The position numbers and the translations under genes were made by a program. Shown piece by piece: positions 35,215 through 47,433 of a stretch of 64,000 nucleotides of DNA. The stretch is taken from assembly GCF_018446385.1 (NCBI RefSeq), contig NC_056005.1, positions 95,322,984 to 95,386,983 of the forward strand. The letters are read 5' to 3'. Within the stretch, counting starts at the first letter, position 1; the number at the start of each line of letters is the position of its first letter. The DNA is from Zingiber officinale (lineage: Eukaryota; Streptophyta; Magnoliopsida; Zingiberales; Zingiberaceae). The notes under the pieces are model-generated. The model was not told where the DNA came from and did not search any database. It was given only the letters and a program-made list of their open reading frames with translations.

Positions 35215-35571
35215 TCATGGCTTCTTGCCTAGAAGCCTATCCTGATGACCAAAGAGTTCCTTGAGATTGTTCATAATATCATAGGCTGTTGGTAAATCTT
35301 GATGCTGATGTTGCAATACATTTGACATTGAAGCTAAAATGTAACACCGCGCCATCTCATCTGCTTTTACCCATTTCCTATGATATTCAATATCCTTTTG
35401 GGTAGATTCACCAGTAGGTGCTTCAGGGCACTGCTCAGTCAGTACAAATTTATAGCTTTCAGCAGTAAGAACAATGTCTAGGTTTCTTTTCCAATCTATG
35501 TAATTAGGTCCAGTAAGTCTATTCTGTTGAAGTATGATGGACATTGGGTTGAAAGTCATCCTAAGAATCAC
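35215..35571 (-). CDS. Copia gag N terminus
   Basis: 118 open codons of the copia gag N-terminal domain: LTGPNYIDWKRNLDIVL near the start, MARCYILASMSNVLQ and LKELFGHQDR later. It ends in a frameshift just after HQDR, after which the gag homology continues in another frame to 35090. It lies about 1.1 kb downstream of the PBS on the minus strand, a usual leader length. Confidence 0.85.
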   Translation of the reverse strand: MILRMTFNPMSIILQQNRLTGPNYIDWKRNLDIVLTAESYKFVLTEQCPEAPTGESTQKDIEYHRKWVKADEMARCYILASMSNVLQHQHQDLPTAYDIMNNLKELFGHQDRLLGKKP

Positions 35572-36665
35572 AAATAACTTTTGGTCAGAACTCTAAATTT
35601 AGAATAATATTGATTCCTCAAACAATACTATTTTAAATTAACCAACACCTCATAACACCGTGAATTTTGTATGTCACGTTAGTGTGGACGTATACAAATT
35701 CAACATTTGTAAAAGGAGGGTTTTATCCCATTAATTTTATTATCTTGTCAACCTAACTTTTTGACAAATAAAATAAATAGTTGGTGTCTTTTGGTCACAC
35801 AAATAATAGCAGTGACTCCGATGGGGAGGATACTATTAGATGTGTCTAAGTGTATACCATTACTTGACACTAAGTCCATTAATAAGATTATGCCCCTTCC
35901 GTTGGGGAAGATCACACGCTCTTAATTAACTTCCTATAGTCATCCAAAAATGGAAGTCTGTTCTAGTGATCCACAAACAAGCTCATCCGTTATGGAGGAA
36001 GACACTCAGAGCCAACGCGCAAGCTTGTTTGCATCACTTACAAACTAGTAATGGAGACCATGGGATTTATTTAAAAAACCCTCTCCCACTTAGTTATTTA
36101 TAAATGAGGAATTTTAACTATGCTAGCCTACTAAACATGTAAACTAACATATACACACAGCACAATATAAAAGCAATAAATAGAAAATCTAATTTTCAAC
36201 TATTATGGCTTTTATCTCTAGTTGTCCTCCGTGTGTTGTCATCCCAAGCTGCTGCCATATTTGGCCACCGCCACCGGGTCTAGCTGTCGCATCCATCTTG
36301 CTCCTAGTTCCGTTGCGCCTCTGGTTCTTAGAAGGTTCCACGCTTTGCAAGATTCGATCCGCGACATAAATAGAATTTCACATTTTTGATCCTATATTCC
36401 ATAAAAGGAATGTACATGTATCTAGATCAAAAATAAAATCCTAATAAAACTAAATACAGCTCCTGCTGTATTTTAATACAATCATGCACACACATATAAA
36501 TGCCCTTGACATGTCCAAGGGTCCAATCACACACATAATAACTAAAAGCCATAATAGTTGAATCCTGCATCCACAAAGTTAGCACATCCAACTATTAACC
36601 TGCCTAAATTATGTATGACATGTGCATAATTAAACTAATACCAAATACACAGAGGCAAAACCCTA
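35572..36665 (-). mobile_element. Untranslated leader of the Angela-like element
   Basis: 1.1 kb between PBS and gag with no long frame. It contains two GATGGGGAGGA/GTTGGGGAAGA-type blocks near 35820-35910. It is expected to hold the packaging signal, which I cannot locate from sequence alone. Confidence 0.6.
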
Positions 36666-36677
36666 GCTCTGATACCA
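36666..36677 (-). other. Primer-binding site of the Angela-like element
   Basis: Minus-strand TGGTATCAGAGC, two bases inside the 5' LTR, complementary to initiator tRNA-Met. Confidence 0.93.
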
Positions 36678-36679
36678 AT

Positions 36680-39082
36680 TGTTGGTTGCTACTCGGAAAA
36701 CCTAGAGGTTCCACTGTACAAAAATTTTGTACAAAGGTCTGAACCTTTTCCTAGCTACCATGTGTTCTTTTAAATTAAATTTTGGATCGCCTGCGGAACT
36801 TAACACGTTTGATCCAAAACTTAATCTATTCGTTCTTTTAGGTTTTGACTTAGGTCTCCTGCGGAACTTAACACGTTCGACCCAAATCACCTTAAGTTAT
36901 TAATTCCATTAAATATTAATTTCCATAATTGGTTCCCAGTACTGACGTGGCGAGGCACATGGCCTTCTTGGATATGGGAGCAACCACCACCGACTAGACA
37001 AAACCTTTTATAGAAAGCTAATATTTAATTTCCTAAAATAACTTTAGGTTAACCGAAAAGAACAATCAAATCACAAGGATAAATAAAACAAAAGAACACA
37101 ACATCGAAAAACATATTCGAAATACTAGAACGTTAGCCTCTTGTATTTAGTATTATTTCCATAAATAACTAGTATGATGCGGAAAAGGAAAAACTACTAG
37201 TTATACCTTCTAGAAAGACCTCTTAATCTTCTATCGTATTCCTCTTCTAACCTCGGACGTTGTGTGGGCAACGATCTTCCGAGATGAGAAAACACCAACC
37301 ACCTTCTTCTCCTCCTAGCTAGGTTCGGCCACAAAGAAAGAAGCTTCACCAAGGAAGAAAACCAAAACACTAACCAAGCTCCAAGAGATGCTCGCTTCCT
37401 CTCCTTCTTCTTCTTCTTTTTCTTATCCAAGTAGTATCCGGCCACCACAAGAGCTCCAAGGGAAGAGAGGGGTTCGGCCACCACAAGAGGAAGAGAGGGA
37501 AAGGATGGCCGGCCACACCAAAGAACAAAAGAGGGAGAGAAATAATAGAGGTTGTGTCTCTTGAAGGCACTCTCAGCCCTTCTTTTATATTCCTTGGCCT
37601 AGGCAATTTAGGAAATTTAATTACAATAAAATTTCCTTAATTTCCTTGACATGATTTAATTGAGAAAAATAAAATAAAATTTCCCCAATTAAATTCAAGT
37701 GGCCGGCCACATCATGAAGAACAAATTGGACAAGTTTCAATCAACAATTAAAACTTCCTAATTTGTTTCCGAAAATTTTAAAATTAAAATTTCTCTTCAA
37801 AAATCTCTTCATGGTTGATAAAAAAAAATTTCCATAATTTTAATTTTACAACATGTGAATAATTTTTAAAGAGAAAATAAAATATCTCACCAATCTACAA
37901 ATAAGGAAATAGATCTAATCTCTTTCTTTAATCTATTGTAGATCTTTTACAAGAGAGATATTTTAATTTTAATTCTCTTTAATAAATTATATCTTCCGCA
38001 TAATAAAAATTAAAATTAATTTTTTTTTTAATTTAATTTGGCCGGCCCCCACTAGCTTGGGTTCAAGCTAGGGTCGGCCACCCAATCTTATACCTAGGCC
38101 GGCCCTAGCTTGGCTCCCAAGCTAGCTTGGCCGGCCCCCTATTGGTGGGTATAGAAGGTGGGTATAGTACTCTATAAATAAGAGGCTACGATAGTGACCG
38201 AGAGGAGGAATTAGTTTTGGTCTCCCGATAAAATTAAGCATCCCGTGTTCACCCCGAACACACAACTTAATTTTATCAATAATAATTCATTCCACTAGAG
38301 AACTATTATTGAACTACCGCATCAATCCCAAATTACATTTTTGGGCTCCTTCTTATTATGAGTGTATTAGTCTCCCTGTGTTTAAGATATCGAATGTCCA
38401 CTAATTAAGTGAGTTACTGACAACTCATTTAATTAATATCTTAGTCCAAGAGTAGTACCACTCAACTTTATCATCATGTCGGACTAAGTCCACCTGCAGG
38501 GTTTAACATGACAATCCTTATGAGCTCCTCTTGAGGACATTATCAACCTAGTATCTCTAGGACACAGTTTCCTTCTATAATCAACAACACACACTATAAG
38601 TGATACCATTTCCCAATTTATCGGGCTTATTGATTCATCGAACTAAATCTCACCCATTGATAAATTAAAGAAATGAATATCAAATATATGTACTTGTTAT
38701 AATATTAGGATTAAGAGCACACACTTCCATAATAACCGAGGTCTTTGTTTCTTTATAAAGTCAGTATAAAAGAAACGACCTCAAATGGTCCTACTCAATA
38801 CACTCTGAGTGTACTAGTGTAATTATACAGTCAAGATAAACTGATACCTAATTACACTACGACCTTCTAATGGTTTGTTCCTTTCCATTTTGGTCGCGAG
38901 CTACTGTTTATAATTTATAAGGTACTGATAACATTATCTTCTGCATGTGACACCACATACTATGTTATTAAAATATAAATTAATTGAACAACTACAACTA
39001 AATGTAGACAATTTGACCAAATATGATTCTTTATTCATAATGAATGTTTTCAAAGCTTAGGCTTTCAGTATACACTCCAACA
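36680..39082 (-). mobile_element. 5' LTR of the Angela-like element
   Basis: 2,403 bp and collinear with 29190-31579. It is the more similar of the two LTRs to the solo LTR at 25006-27400. Confidence 0.93.
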
Positions 39083-39551
39083 AGAATGTCCCCAAGAGGA
39101 GCTCATAAGGATTGCCATGTTAAACCCTGCATATGGACTTAGTCCGACATGACAATGAAGTTGAGTGGTACTACTCTTGGAGCTAGATATATTAATTAAG
39201 TGAGTTGTCTGTAACTTACTTAATTAGTGGACATTCGTAATCTTAAACACAGGGAGACTAACACACTCATGATAAGAAGGAGCCCATAATGTAATTTGGG
39301 ATTGGTGCGGTAGTGCGGTAATAACTCTCTAGTGGAATGAGTTATTATCGATGAACTTGGGTTGTGTGTTCGGGGTGAACACGGGATACTCAAGCTTATC
39401 GGAAGGTAAAAACCAATTTCTCTACTAGGTCCCTGTCGTAGCCTCATTATAGCCTCAAGTCCATCCAAATGTAAGACTCTTCTTGGTATCCAAGAAGGAG
39501 GCCGGACCATTGCTTGGTGACCAAGCAATGGCCGGGGAGACCTAGGATGTA

Positions 39552-39986
<435 letters not shown>

Positions 39987-41374
39987 TAATTCAAATAGGA
40001 GGGTTGTTTTGAATTTTTTAAAATCTTCTCTTTATAGAAAGCTATAAGTTTTAAAAGAGATTTTTTAATTTTTTAAAACTATCCTTATTTGAATTAGGCC
40101 ACATGTTTTAATAGAGAGTTTTTAAAAAGTTTTAAAACTTTTCTTTTTTAACCATCCTCATGGTTTAAGAAAAAAAAGGGAGATAAGTTTTAAAATTAAA
40201 ATTTTCTATTATCATGTTAAAAAAGGAAATTTTATAAGAGAGTTTTTAAATTTTAAAACATGGTTTTAATTTTTAGAAACTTTCCTTTTTTAACTCCTAC
40301 TTTATGAAAGAGAGCTGGTAAAATTTTATAAGAATTTTTCTTGTAAAATTTTATAAAAAAAAATAATTCCTTTTTCCTCTTGATGAGGTGGCTGGCCACC
40401 TTGCTTGGTGCCAAAACAAGGGGCCGAACATAATAAAAAATATGAAATCATCAAAAAAATTAATTTTGGTGATTGATTCAATCAAGAGGAAAGAAAAGGA
40501 AATATTAAAAGGAAAAAGGAAAAACTCTTGGATGATTTTATTTTTTTGTAAAAAGTTTTTCCTTATTTGCCTTGGGTAAGTAATATAAAAGAAGGGGTGA
40601 GGGGGGCTTTAAGAGATACAACTCTTATTCTTTTGCTTGGAGGATCTCTTGATGGTCGGCCCTCTCCCTTCTTTCTTTCCTTTTGCTTTCTTCTCCTTGG
40701 TGATGGTGGCGGCCGAATTTTAGAAGAAGAAGGAGGAAGCTTTTGGGTGGTGTTCATCTTGGAGGATCGTCGCCCACACGACGTCCATGGCGAGGCGAGG
40801 AATACGGAAGAAGATCTTGAGGTCATTAGCTTACAAAGAGAAGGTATAACTAGTATTTTTCTTCCGCATCATACTAGTTATTTTTCTTTGTATGAATTCT
40901 AAATACAAGAGGCAATTAGATCTAGTTTATCGAATTTATTTTTCGATTTTGTGTTTTCTTCTTTTTCGAATTTGTGATTCGATTGTTCTTTTTGGTTAAC
41001 CTAGAGTTATTTAAGGAAATAAATATTAGCTTTCCTTAAAAGGCTTTGCCTAGGTGGTGGTGGTTGCTCCCATATCTAAGAAGGTCATGCGCCTCGCCAT
41101 GCAGTCCTGGAAGCCAATTTTGAAAATTAATATTTATGGAATTAATAACTTAGGTAGATTTGAATCAATAGTGTTAAGTTCCGCTTGCGATTCAAATCTA
41201 AACCATTAAGAACAGATAAGTTAAATTTGGAATCAATGATGTTAAGTTCCATCTGCGATTCCTAATTTAACTTCTAAAGAACACAATAGGTTATTTAAGG
41301 AAAGGTTCGACAGTTGTACAAAAATTTTTGTACAGTGGAACCGGTACATTTTCCTAGGATTAACCAACACTTCC

Positions 41375-43255
41375 TGTGCTATGATGTAGCTCTCGAAAGA
41401 GTCTTTGGATCTCATTATGTTAAGTTTGTGGAGCATGTTTTTCCATTTGCTATCACCTCCTCCTTGGATTCCACAGTAATAGACACTGACTCTAAGCTCT
41501 CTGCTGCACTAGTTCTCTCATGGGACCCTCCAGCACCGATGCCGCAACCTGCCACTAACCGTAGCCGTCCGCAAGTGACTTCTTCACCACTGTCATCATC
41601 ACTGCCATCATCACCTCTTGTTGTTGGGTCGTCGACGCTGCTTGGTGGCAACCGACCCTCTAGCTCACCGACTCTTTCTCCCTCTCTCGCTTTTCTAAAC
41701 TAACATCCCATGCAAACTCGCTCCAAAAATATCATCTACAAACCCAATCCAAAGTATCTTTTTCATAATAGTCTTCCACAACCTTGTGTCACGCAGGCGC
41801 TCAAAGGTCCGAATTGGGTGCAGGCCATGCATGAAGAGTATGATGTTTTTCTCCGTAATCAGACTTGGACTCTTGTCCCACCTTCGCCAGACCAAAATCT
41901 TGTGGGTAATAAGTGGGTGTTTCGCATTAAGCATAATTCTGATGGCTCAATTGATCGGTATAAGGCCCGCCTTATTTCCCTTTTCATCAGTGCCCTGGTG
42001 TTGACTTTCATGATACATTCAGCTCTATTATTAATTCAGTAACAATGCGCATTGTTCTTAGTTTGACTATGAATCGGAGGTGGTGTCTTCGCCAACTTGA
42101 TGTAAACAATGTGTTTCTTAATGGTCATCTTGCAGAGGAGGTTTATATGGTGCAACCTTCGAGTATGCGCAGTGCTGAGTTTCCGGATCATGTGTGTCGT
42201 TTGCATAAGGCGCTTTATGACCTGAAGCAGGCTCCGCGTGCTGGTATTTGGAGCTTCGTGATTTCTTGGTCTCTCTTGGCTTTATCGCATCCCGAGCTGA
42301 CACCTCCTAATTTGTTTATTCTCGGGATGATACTATTATCTATTTTCTTGTATATGTTGATGATCTAATCATTACAGGGAGTGCTGCTTCTTCTGTTGAC
42401 GTCATAGTATGTAAACTTCATGTAAAATTTGTGATTAAGGATCTTGGGACTCTTCCCTCTTCTACGGTATTGAAGTTCGCCCAACCTCAGATGGTCTTCT
42501 CTTGTCTCAGAAAAAGTATGTCACTGATCTTCTCTCCAAACACAACATGCTTGATTCCAAGCCAGTCTCCACTCCTATTGCTGCTGGCTCTCGTCTTACT
42601 TTGCATGATGGGTCTTCATCTTTTGATATGACTAAGTTCCGACAAATGGTTGGAGGCTTACAACATCTTCGTATGACTCGTCCTGATATTTCTTTTGCGG
42701 TTAACAAGCTTTCACAGTTTATACATGCTCCTTCAGAGACGTATTGGGGTGTTGTGAAATATCTACTTCGGTATCTCAATGGTACTAGGGATCTTGGCAT
42801 TCGTCTTCTTGCGGATACACCTTTTACTCTTCATGGTTTCTCTGATGTAGATTGGGCAGGAGATTCAGATGATCGGTGTTCTACGGGTGAATTTATTATT
42901 TTTCTAGGTGCTAATCCGGTTTCCTGAAAATCTACCAAACAACGCACGATTGCACGCACTTCGACTGAGGTTGAATATCGTGTCATTCCCTCTGCAGTAA
43001 CTGAGATCCAATGGATTAAGTCACTTTTGACAGATCTACTTCTTTCGGTTACCACGCCTGCTGTGTTTTTTACTGATAATTTAGGTGCCACGTATCTTTC
43101 AGCTAATCCTGTTTTTCACTCTCGGATGAAGCATCTAACTATTAACTATCACTTTGTTCATGATCTGGTGCAGGCCTCCAAACTACGAGTTACTCATATT
43201 CCTACTGAGGATCAGTTGGTTGATGCACTTACAAAGTCGCTTTCTTGACCTCGGT
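41375..43255 (+). pseudogene. Copia element B, right part: INT tail, RT, RNase H
   Basis: Continues the integrase broken at 24448 (LCYDVALERVFGSHYVKF). RT follows: NWVQAMHEEYDVFLRNQTW, then LDVNNVFLNGHLAEEVYM in another frame, YVDD near 42352, and SQKKYVTDLLSKHNM. RNase H shows VDWAGD, TEVEY, and ends PTEDQLVDALTKSLS near 43248. At least three frame changes and several stops break it, and part of RT near 41970-42040 is altered. It is a dead element of a non-Angela copia lineage. Confidence 0.88.
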
Positions 43256-43312
43256 TGTTTACTATTTGCAGTAAGATTGGTGTCATTTCTAGGACACCAT
43301 CTTGAGAGGGCG

Positions 43313-43490
43313 TGTTAGAAAATAATTATTATAAGTAAATAGTTATTTATTTCTTAATTGTTAGGGAATAATTATTATTAAAAAATAATTTTTTTCCTAA
43401 TTTATGTATTTTCTTATTTTCACTTATAATAATATTTATATATAGCATATGATATCATTAATAATATGTGTGAATTCTATCTTCAATAAT
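43313..43490 (+). mobile_element. 3' LTR start of copia element B
   Basis: ATCTTGAGAGGGCG (PPT-like) is followed by TGTTAGAAAATAATTATTATA, a typical start for LTRs of this copia type. The LTR is very AT-rich. Its right end cannot be fixed and seems decayed into the next region. Confidence 0.6.
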
Positions 43491-43605
43491 AAAAATACCT
43501 CCCATCAAAAGCCTTTAATCAAAAGTAGAGAAACATATAAAAGAACCAATAAGACAAAAAAGAGGAGTAATTGTCATACTTCCAATAGTTAATTTGTATA
43601 ACTAT

Positions 43606-43722
43606 TAACTATTGATCCTTGTAGTTTGAGAAAATAATTGTATCATCCAATACAACACAAGCACCGCCTCCATACTCTTTGGCCAATCCTTGAAAATCCA
43701 TGCTCACAATGAAGACTTTTGA
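43606..43722 (-). pseudogene. Gene fragment, S9 prolyl-oligopeptidase family
   Basis: A minus-strand frame includes GLAKEYGGGACVVLDD and TIIFSNYKDQ, matching the AQEYGGGAF...VIFSNYKDQRLYKQ signature of plant S9-family acylaminoacyl-peptidase-like proteins (At5g36210 type), which trim peptides. Only about 35 residues are present, with a stop right after KDQ and no catalytic domain. The upstream part of the open frame (to 43950) has no resemblance to the family. It is a captured or residual exon piece. Confidence 0.6.
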
Positions 43723-44421
43723 GGTGGAGGGGAAGTCGGTTGGTATTGCAACTAATTCAGGGAGAAGAACAGGGAGGGAGGTCACAATCGGCTTCACAGG
43801 CTTACGCGTAGGCGAGCTTGCAGCCGGGCTGAGCTCACGGCCAACCTCGCGGCCATGGCTTAGAAGGCGGCCGTCAGAGCTCGTCACACCAAGATTGGGG
43901 CGGAGAGGGGAGGGGAAAAGAGAGGGGAGCTTACAGAGAGGAGGCCTCAAGATCGCGCTCGCCTATCACATGCTAGAGAGAATCCGACCTTAGAGAACGA
44001 TCAAGATCAGGATCCAGAGTTGAAGGAACCGAGATTAGCGGTTCGAAGAGTTGTTGCAGAGTAAGAGATCGACGTTATCTAGGGTAAGAGGGGGAAGAGA
44101 TGGGCAAAAGGAATGGGGATCTCTAGGGTGTTAGAGAAGAGGGGTTGCTAAGGTATTTTTGGGCGCTAACTGTATTTTGTTTGGTGAAGTTCAACATCTA
44201 TAAATTATATTACCTTTTTACTTCATCCAAATATATTATGCCGAAGTAATGGGTACTAAAAAAATAGAGTGAAGTCCGTAATTTTTAAAATGCAAAGTAA
44301 AACATCTTTTTTTACTTCTCCAATATTATTACCAAAGTTGTTTATTATATACTACTTCGAAATCCCTAATTAATTACCGAAGTAACCTACGTCAAAGTCA
44401 AAAATGATTTTTCTACTAGTA
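43723..44421 (-). mobile_element. Probable CACTA-type transposon end
   Basis: Read on the minus strand, the right edge starts TACTAGTAGAAAAATC, one base away from the CACTAGTAGAAAA terminus common to plant CACTA (En/Spm) elements. Subterminal direct and inverted ACTTCGGTAA/TTACCGAAGT motifs occur at 44240-44400. The opposite end was not found, so only one end can be supported. Confidence 0.5.
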
Positions 44422-44424
44422 TAT

Positions 44425-45232
44425 CCAATTGACCTCAACTTATCAGAACTTCTTTTGTCCGACTTCTAGTCAATATTGACCTGCCATGACTTCTCGTTGT
44501 CTAATGTTTAATCAATCTCGACCTGCCAATATTATTTTGACAAAAAAATCATATATCTTTATAATGGTATGATATTATCTAGTTTGAGTCGAAGCCCTCA
44601 TAGATTTATTTTTGAGTTCTACCCAAAATATCACATTGCAATTGAGATATCTTTCATCTTTTAAATCAATGATCTTCTCTATATATTTTTAATGTAAGAT
44701 TTTGATTGTATTTTCAACCAGGACTTCCTTGTTGTCTAACATCCAGTCAACTTTGACCTATTAAGATTTCCTCATTGACTAATATTTGGTTAACCTTGAC
44801 TTGTCAGACTTTCTCATTACCTAGCATCCGATCGATCTTGATCTGTCGTGACTTTCTTGTTACCTAACATTCTATCAATCTTGACCTATCAGGACTTCAC
44901 ATCTCATGTCAACTCCTTGTTAGACTTTCAACCACCAAATATCCGATTAATCGTAATCCACGTAGAATTTCTTCTTGTATCAACTCCATGTTGGACTTTC
45001 GTATCCCCAATTTAACTCATTTGAACTTTTTATCTTATCAAATATTTGATCAATCTTAACTTACTTGACTTTTACTAAATCAATCGACATGTATTTTATC
45101 AACATTGACCTACGTACTTGACATCCCGATTAACTAATATATATATTGAACAAATATCAAAATATCAACTTAAATTAACTTGAGCTTAATCAATTTGATC
45201 CATCTTCATAAAAGTCGTCGATTGCACCAACG
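44425..45232 (-). mobile_element. Degraded LTR of the hairpin-array family
   Basis: On the minus strand it begins GTTGGTGCAAT at 45232, like the gag-only LTRs (TGTTGGTGCAATATCCC). It then continues with many units of the form AAGTCC...AGGTCAAGNTTGA...GGATNTTAGG, roughly 60 bp each. Stems are partly decayed. It is an old relative of 12155-13760 and 14493-15964, and the right end is lost near 44425. Confidence 0.65.
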
Positions 45233-45615
45233 GGTCGGCAATAATTCCACACTCAGTTAATCTTTTTTTTTTTCAGATTTTTTTTATTTTTTTAAATGGG
45301 AAGAGTATTTTGAAAAATAATGAAGTTTGATATATCCTTGAAAATTTACGAAACCAAATGAAAGTTGATTTGTGATGGAAAAGGAATGTCTATTTTTTTT
45401 AGTTATATTTTTAGAATATAATTTGTTTTAATTTATATGTTTGATTTATACCAGTTTTATAAATAATAAATTCCTTAATTAATTAAGTATTCCGTTCTCT
45501 TTTCCATTAACAGATTACCAAATGATGGCAGTTTTACAGCTAACTATCCTTGTATAACCGCTAGTTTGTTTGGGAAGTCGGGGAAGAGAATAACTAAGTC
45601 AAGAAAGTGTCTGCT

Positions 45616-45619
<4 letters not shown>
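45233..45619. other. AT-rich DNA without recognisable genes
   Basis: Homopolymer-rich spacer. CCGCTAGTTTGTTTGG occurs just before and just after the AT microsatellite (about 45558 and 45655), so the microsatellite lies between short direct repeats. Confidence 0.5.

Positions 45620-45653
<34 letters not shown>
45620..45653. repeat. (AT)n microsatellite
   Basis: About 17 perfect AT dinucleotides. Confidence 0.97.
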
Positions 45654-45654
<1 letters not shown>

Positions 45655-45684
45655 CCGCTAGTTTGTTTGGCAGTTCCTGGTCCT

Positions 45685-46215
45685 GGACTTCTCCATGGCC
45701 TTTGGAGCTGCAACACATTTACAAACACCATTAAACACATTAGCATACAAATAATAAATCAGGATATTCTTCAAAGAAATCTTGACTACCTTTACCGATT
45801 CCAATTGCATTTGAACCCTTCATAATTCTCAGCCTCCTACAAGAGTCAGCAAACATACTGCAATGGATCAGAGAAGAAGACAATTTTAAAGATATAGAGA
45901 GAGAAAGCAATATGGGTAAACTAATTGGTCATTCACTATGTTAACAGGAGCGACTAGAGGAAGAGTCGCTCATTTCTTTTTATCTTTTTATCGAATTACT
46001 TTACAAAGGTTATCATCCTTGCAATAAAACCAAAACCAAAATGCAAATAAGAGTTACAACACAAGACTCCTAAATTGATTTTTCAACTAAGATATAAAGT
46101 TGCCATTATTGTAGAAGACTTGCAATTCCATTCCAATTTTTGGCTTTTGATCATCTGCAACTTGGGGAATGAATTCCTGATCATCAACTCTATTTTCTTC
46201 CATTTCTGGGCGCCC
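45685..46215 (-). pseudogene. FAR1/FHY3-like gene fragment
   Basis: Minus strand 46215-46085 reads MEENRVDDQEFIPQVA then DDQKPKIGMEL and soon a stop. This resembles the N-terminal KPKIGMEF...FYN start of FAR1/FHY3-type proteins, which derive from Mutator-like transposases. Downstream on the same strand, two exon-like pieces with AG/GT borders (about 45800-45845 and 45680-45715, RLRIMKGSNAIGIG and PKAMEKSRTRNC) may belong to the same gene. The DNA-binding and transposase cores are absent. I trust the first piece more than the other two. Confidence 0.45.
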
Positions 46216-46840
46216 TCGTATTATATTTAACAATAGAAAAATAAATAAAATTTGTTCCAATTAACTTGACAAAGACACTAAACTCTAACAGTTATCTAAA
46301 GTATAATAACAGAATAAAACAGAAATGATTTTAATATACAGAAACAAATTCTTATGAAAGAAACACTAAAGTAGTGCATAAGGCTATGTTCAAACATCTG
46401 AAAGTTAATAAATTCCAGTATAATGTAGTAAATATGCACCATGTTAGAATTACTCAGGTAGGCTATAACTACTCAAATTTCTTAGATCATGGTGGCTAAT
46501 TATTAATTAGGACAATGCATGGTTGCTTGGGATTTTACTTAGGCATTAGAAGGTAAAGGTCCTTATATCAGCTATAAGTAAAGCTCCGGTTTCCCATTCT
46601 CAATCAAAGACACTACATTGGTCAGAATACCCATTCACATCATTAATGACTTCATTTACTGAGAAATGCGATGAAGTATAGGAGTAAATATGCGGCATTG
46701 GTCAGAATATCCATTCACATCATTAACGACTTCATTATTTGTTGGGAACAGTTCAAAAATCAACATTAAATAGAAAAAGGGAGCTTTTACCGGCGAAAAC
46801 CCTAAAAAGAATTTCGGGCAAGAGACTGCCAGCTGTGATG
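46216..46840. other. AT-rich spacer
   Basis: No coding or RNA gene seen. A short direct repeat around TTGGTCAGAATACCCATTCA occurs at about 46619 and 46699. Confidence 0.45.
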
Positions 46841-46844
46841 TTTG

Positions 46845-47260
46845 GTGTTGAGGGTTGATCGCAGCGTAGGGAGAGCTCGCATAGGCGAGAATAGAGATCA
46901 GTGGCTAATCACGACAGAGTGTTTATGCTTACGGCGAGAGAGGCGATGTACGAAGGGAGAGCTCGCAGGTGGCAAGGGAGAGGTCGCAGCAGGAGAGGGC
47001 TCGACGCAGGGGAGAGAGGCGATGTGCGAAAGGAGAGCTCTCAACTGGCGAGGGAGAGCTCGCGACGAGAAAGGCGATGTGCGAAGGGAGAGCCCGCGGC
47101 TGGAGAGTGAGAGCTAGCGGCAAGAGAGGCGATGTGCGAAGGGTTGAGCAGCACTTCCATTAGGGCTCGCGGAGAGCGAGAGGAGAGGGGCTCGGGGCGA
47201 GAGAGGCAATGTGCGAATGGTTGAGCGGCGCTTCTGCTAGGGCTTGGGAGAGGAAGAGGA
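46845..47260. repeat. GC-rich minisatellite with GGCGATGTGCGAAGGGAGAG units
   Basis: At least five degenerate units of about 60-70 bp share GAGAGGCGATGTGCGAA and GGGAGAGCTCGC. Open frames across it in several phases (for example 46842-47117) come only from the repeat. It may be part of a decayed transposon near the FAR1-like fragment. Confidence 0.7.
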
Positions 47261-47388
47261 GAGGAATGAGGGTTGCGCGATTTTTTTTTTCTCTCACCTT
47301 TTACGCAACTTACCTCTCACGCGGGTGACGTGGAATCGCCACGACGCCTTCACCGCACGGAACCGCAAGAGAAGCACCGTAGCATAAG

Positions 47389-47393
<5 letters not shown>

Positions 47394-47430
<37 letters not shown>
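47394..47430. repeat. (TA)n microsatellite
   Basis: About 18 TA dinucleotides with no interruption. Confidence 0.97.

Positions 47431-47433
<3 letters not shown>

Larger units (their letters stand above)
29190..39082 (-). mobile_element. Full-length Angela/BARE-like Ty1/copia element
   Basis: 9,893 bp with LTRs of 2,390 bp (29190-31579) and 2,403 bp (36680-39082) and a perfect AGAAT target duplication (29185-29189 and 39083-39087). It has a tRNA-Met PBS, a PPT, and a gag-PR-INT-RT-RH coding order read on the minus strand, which defines Ty1/copia. RT and RNase H sequence resembles the Angela/BARE clade. The coding region is open except for a frameshift and a few single nonsense changes. The two LTRs differ at about 25 sites by eye, suggesting a fairly young insertion. 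Confidence 0.93.
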
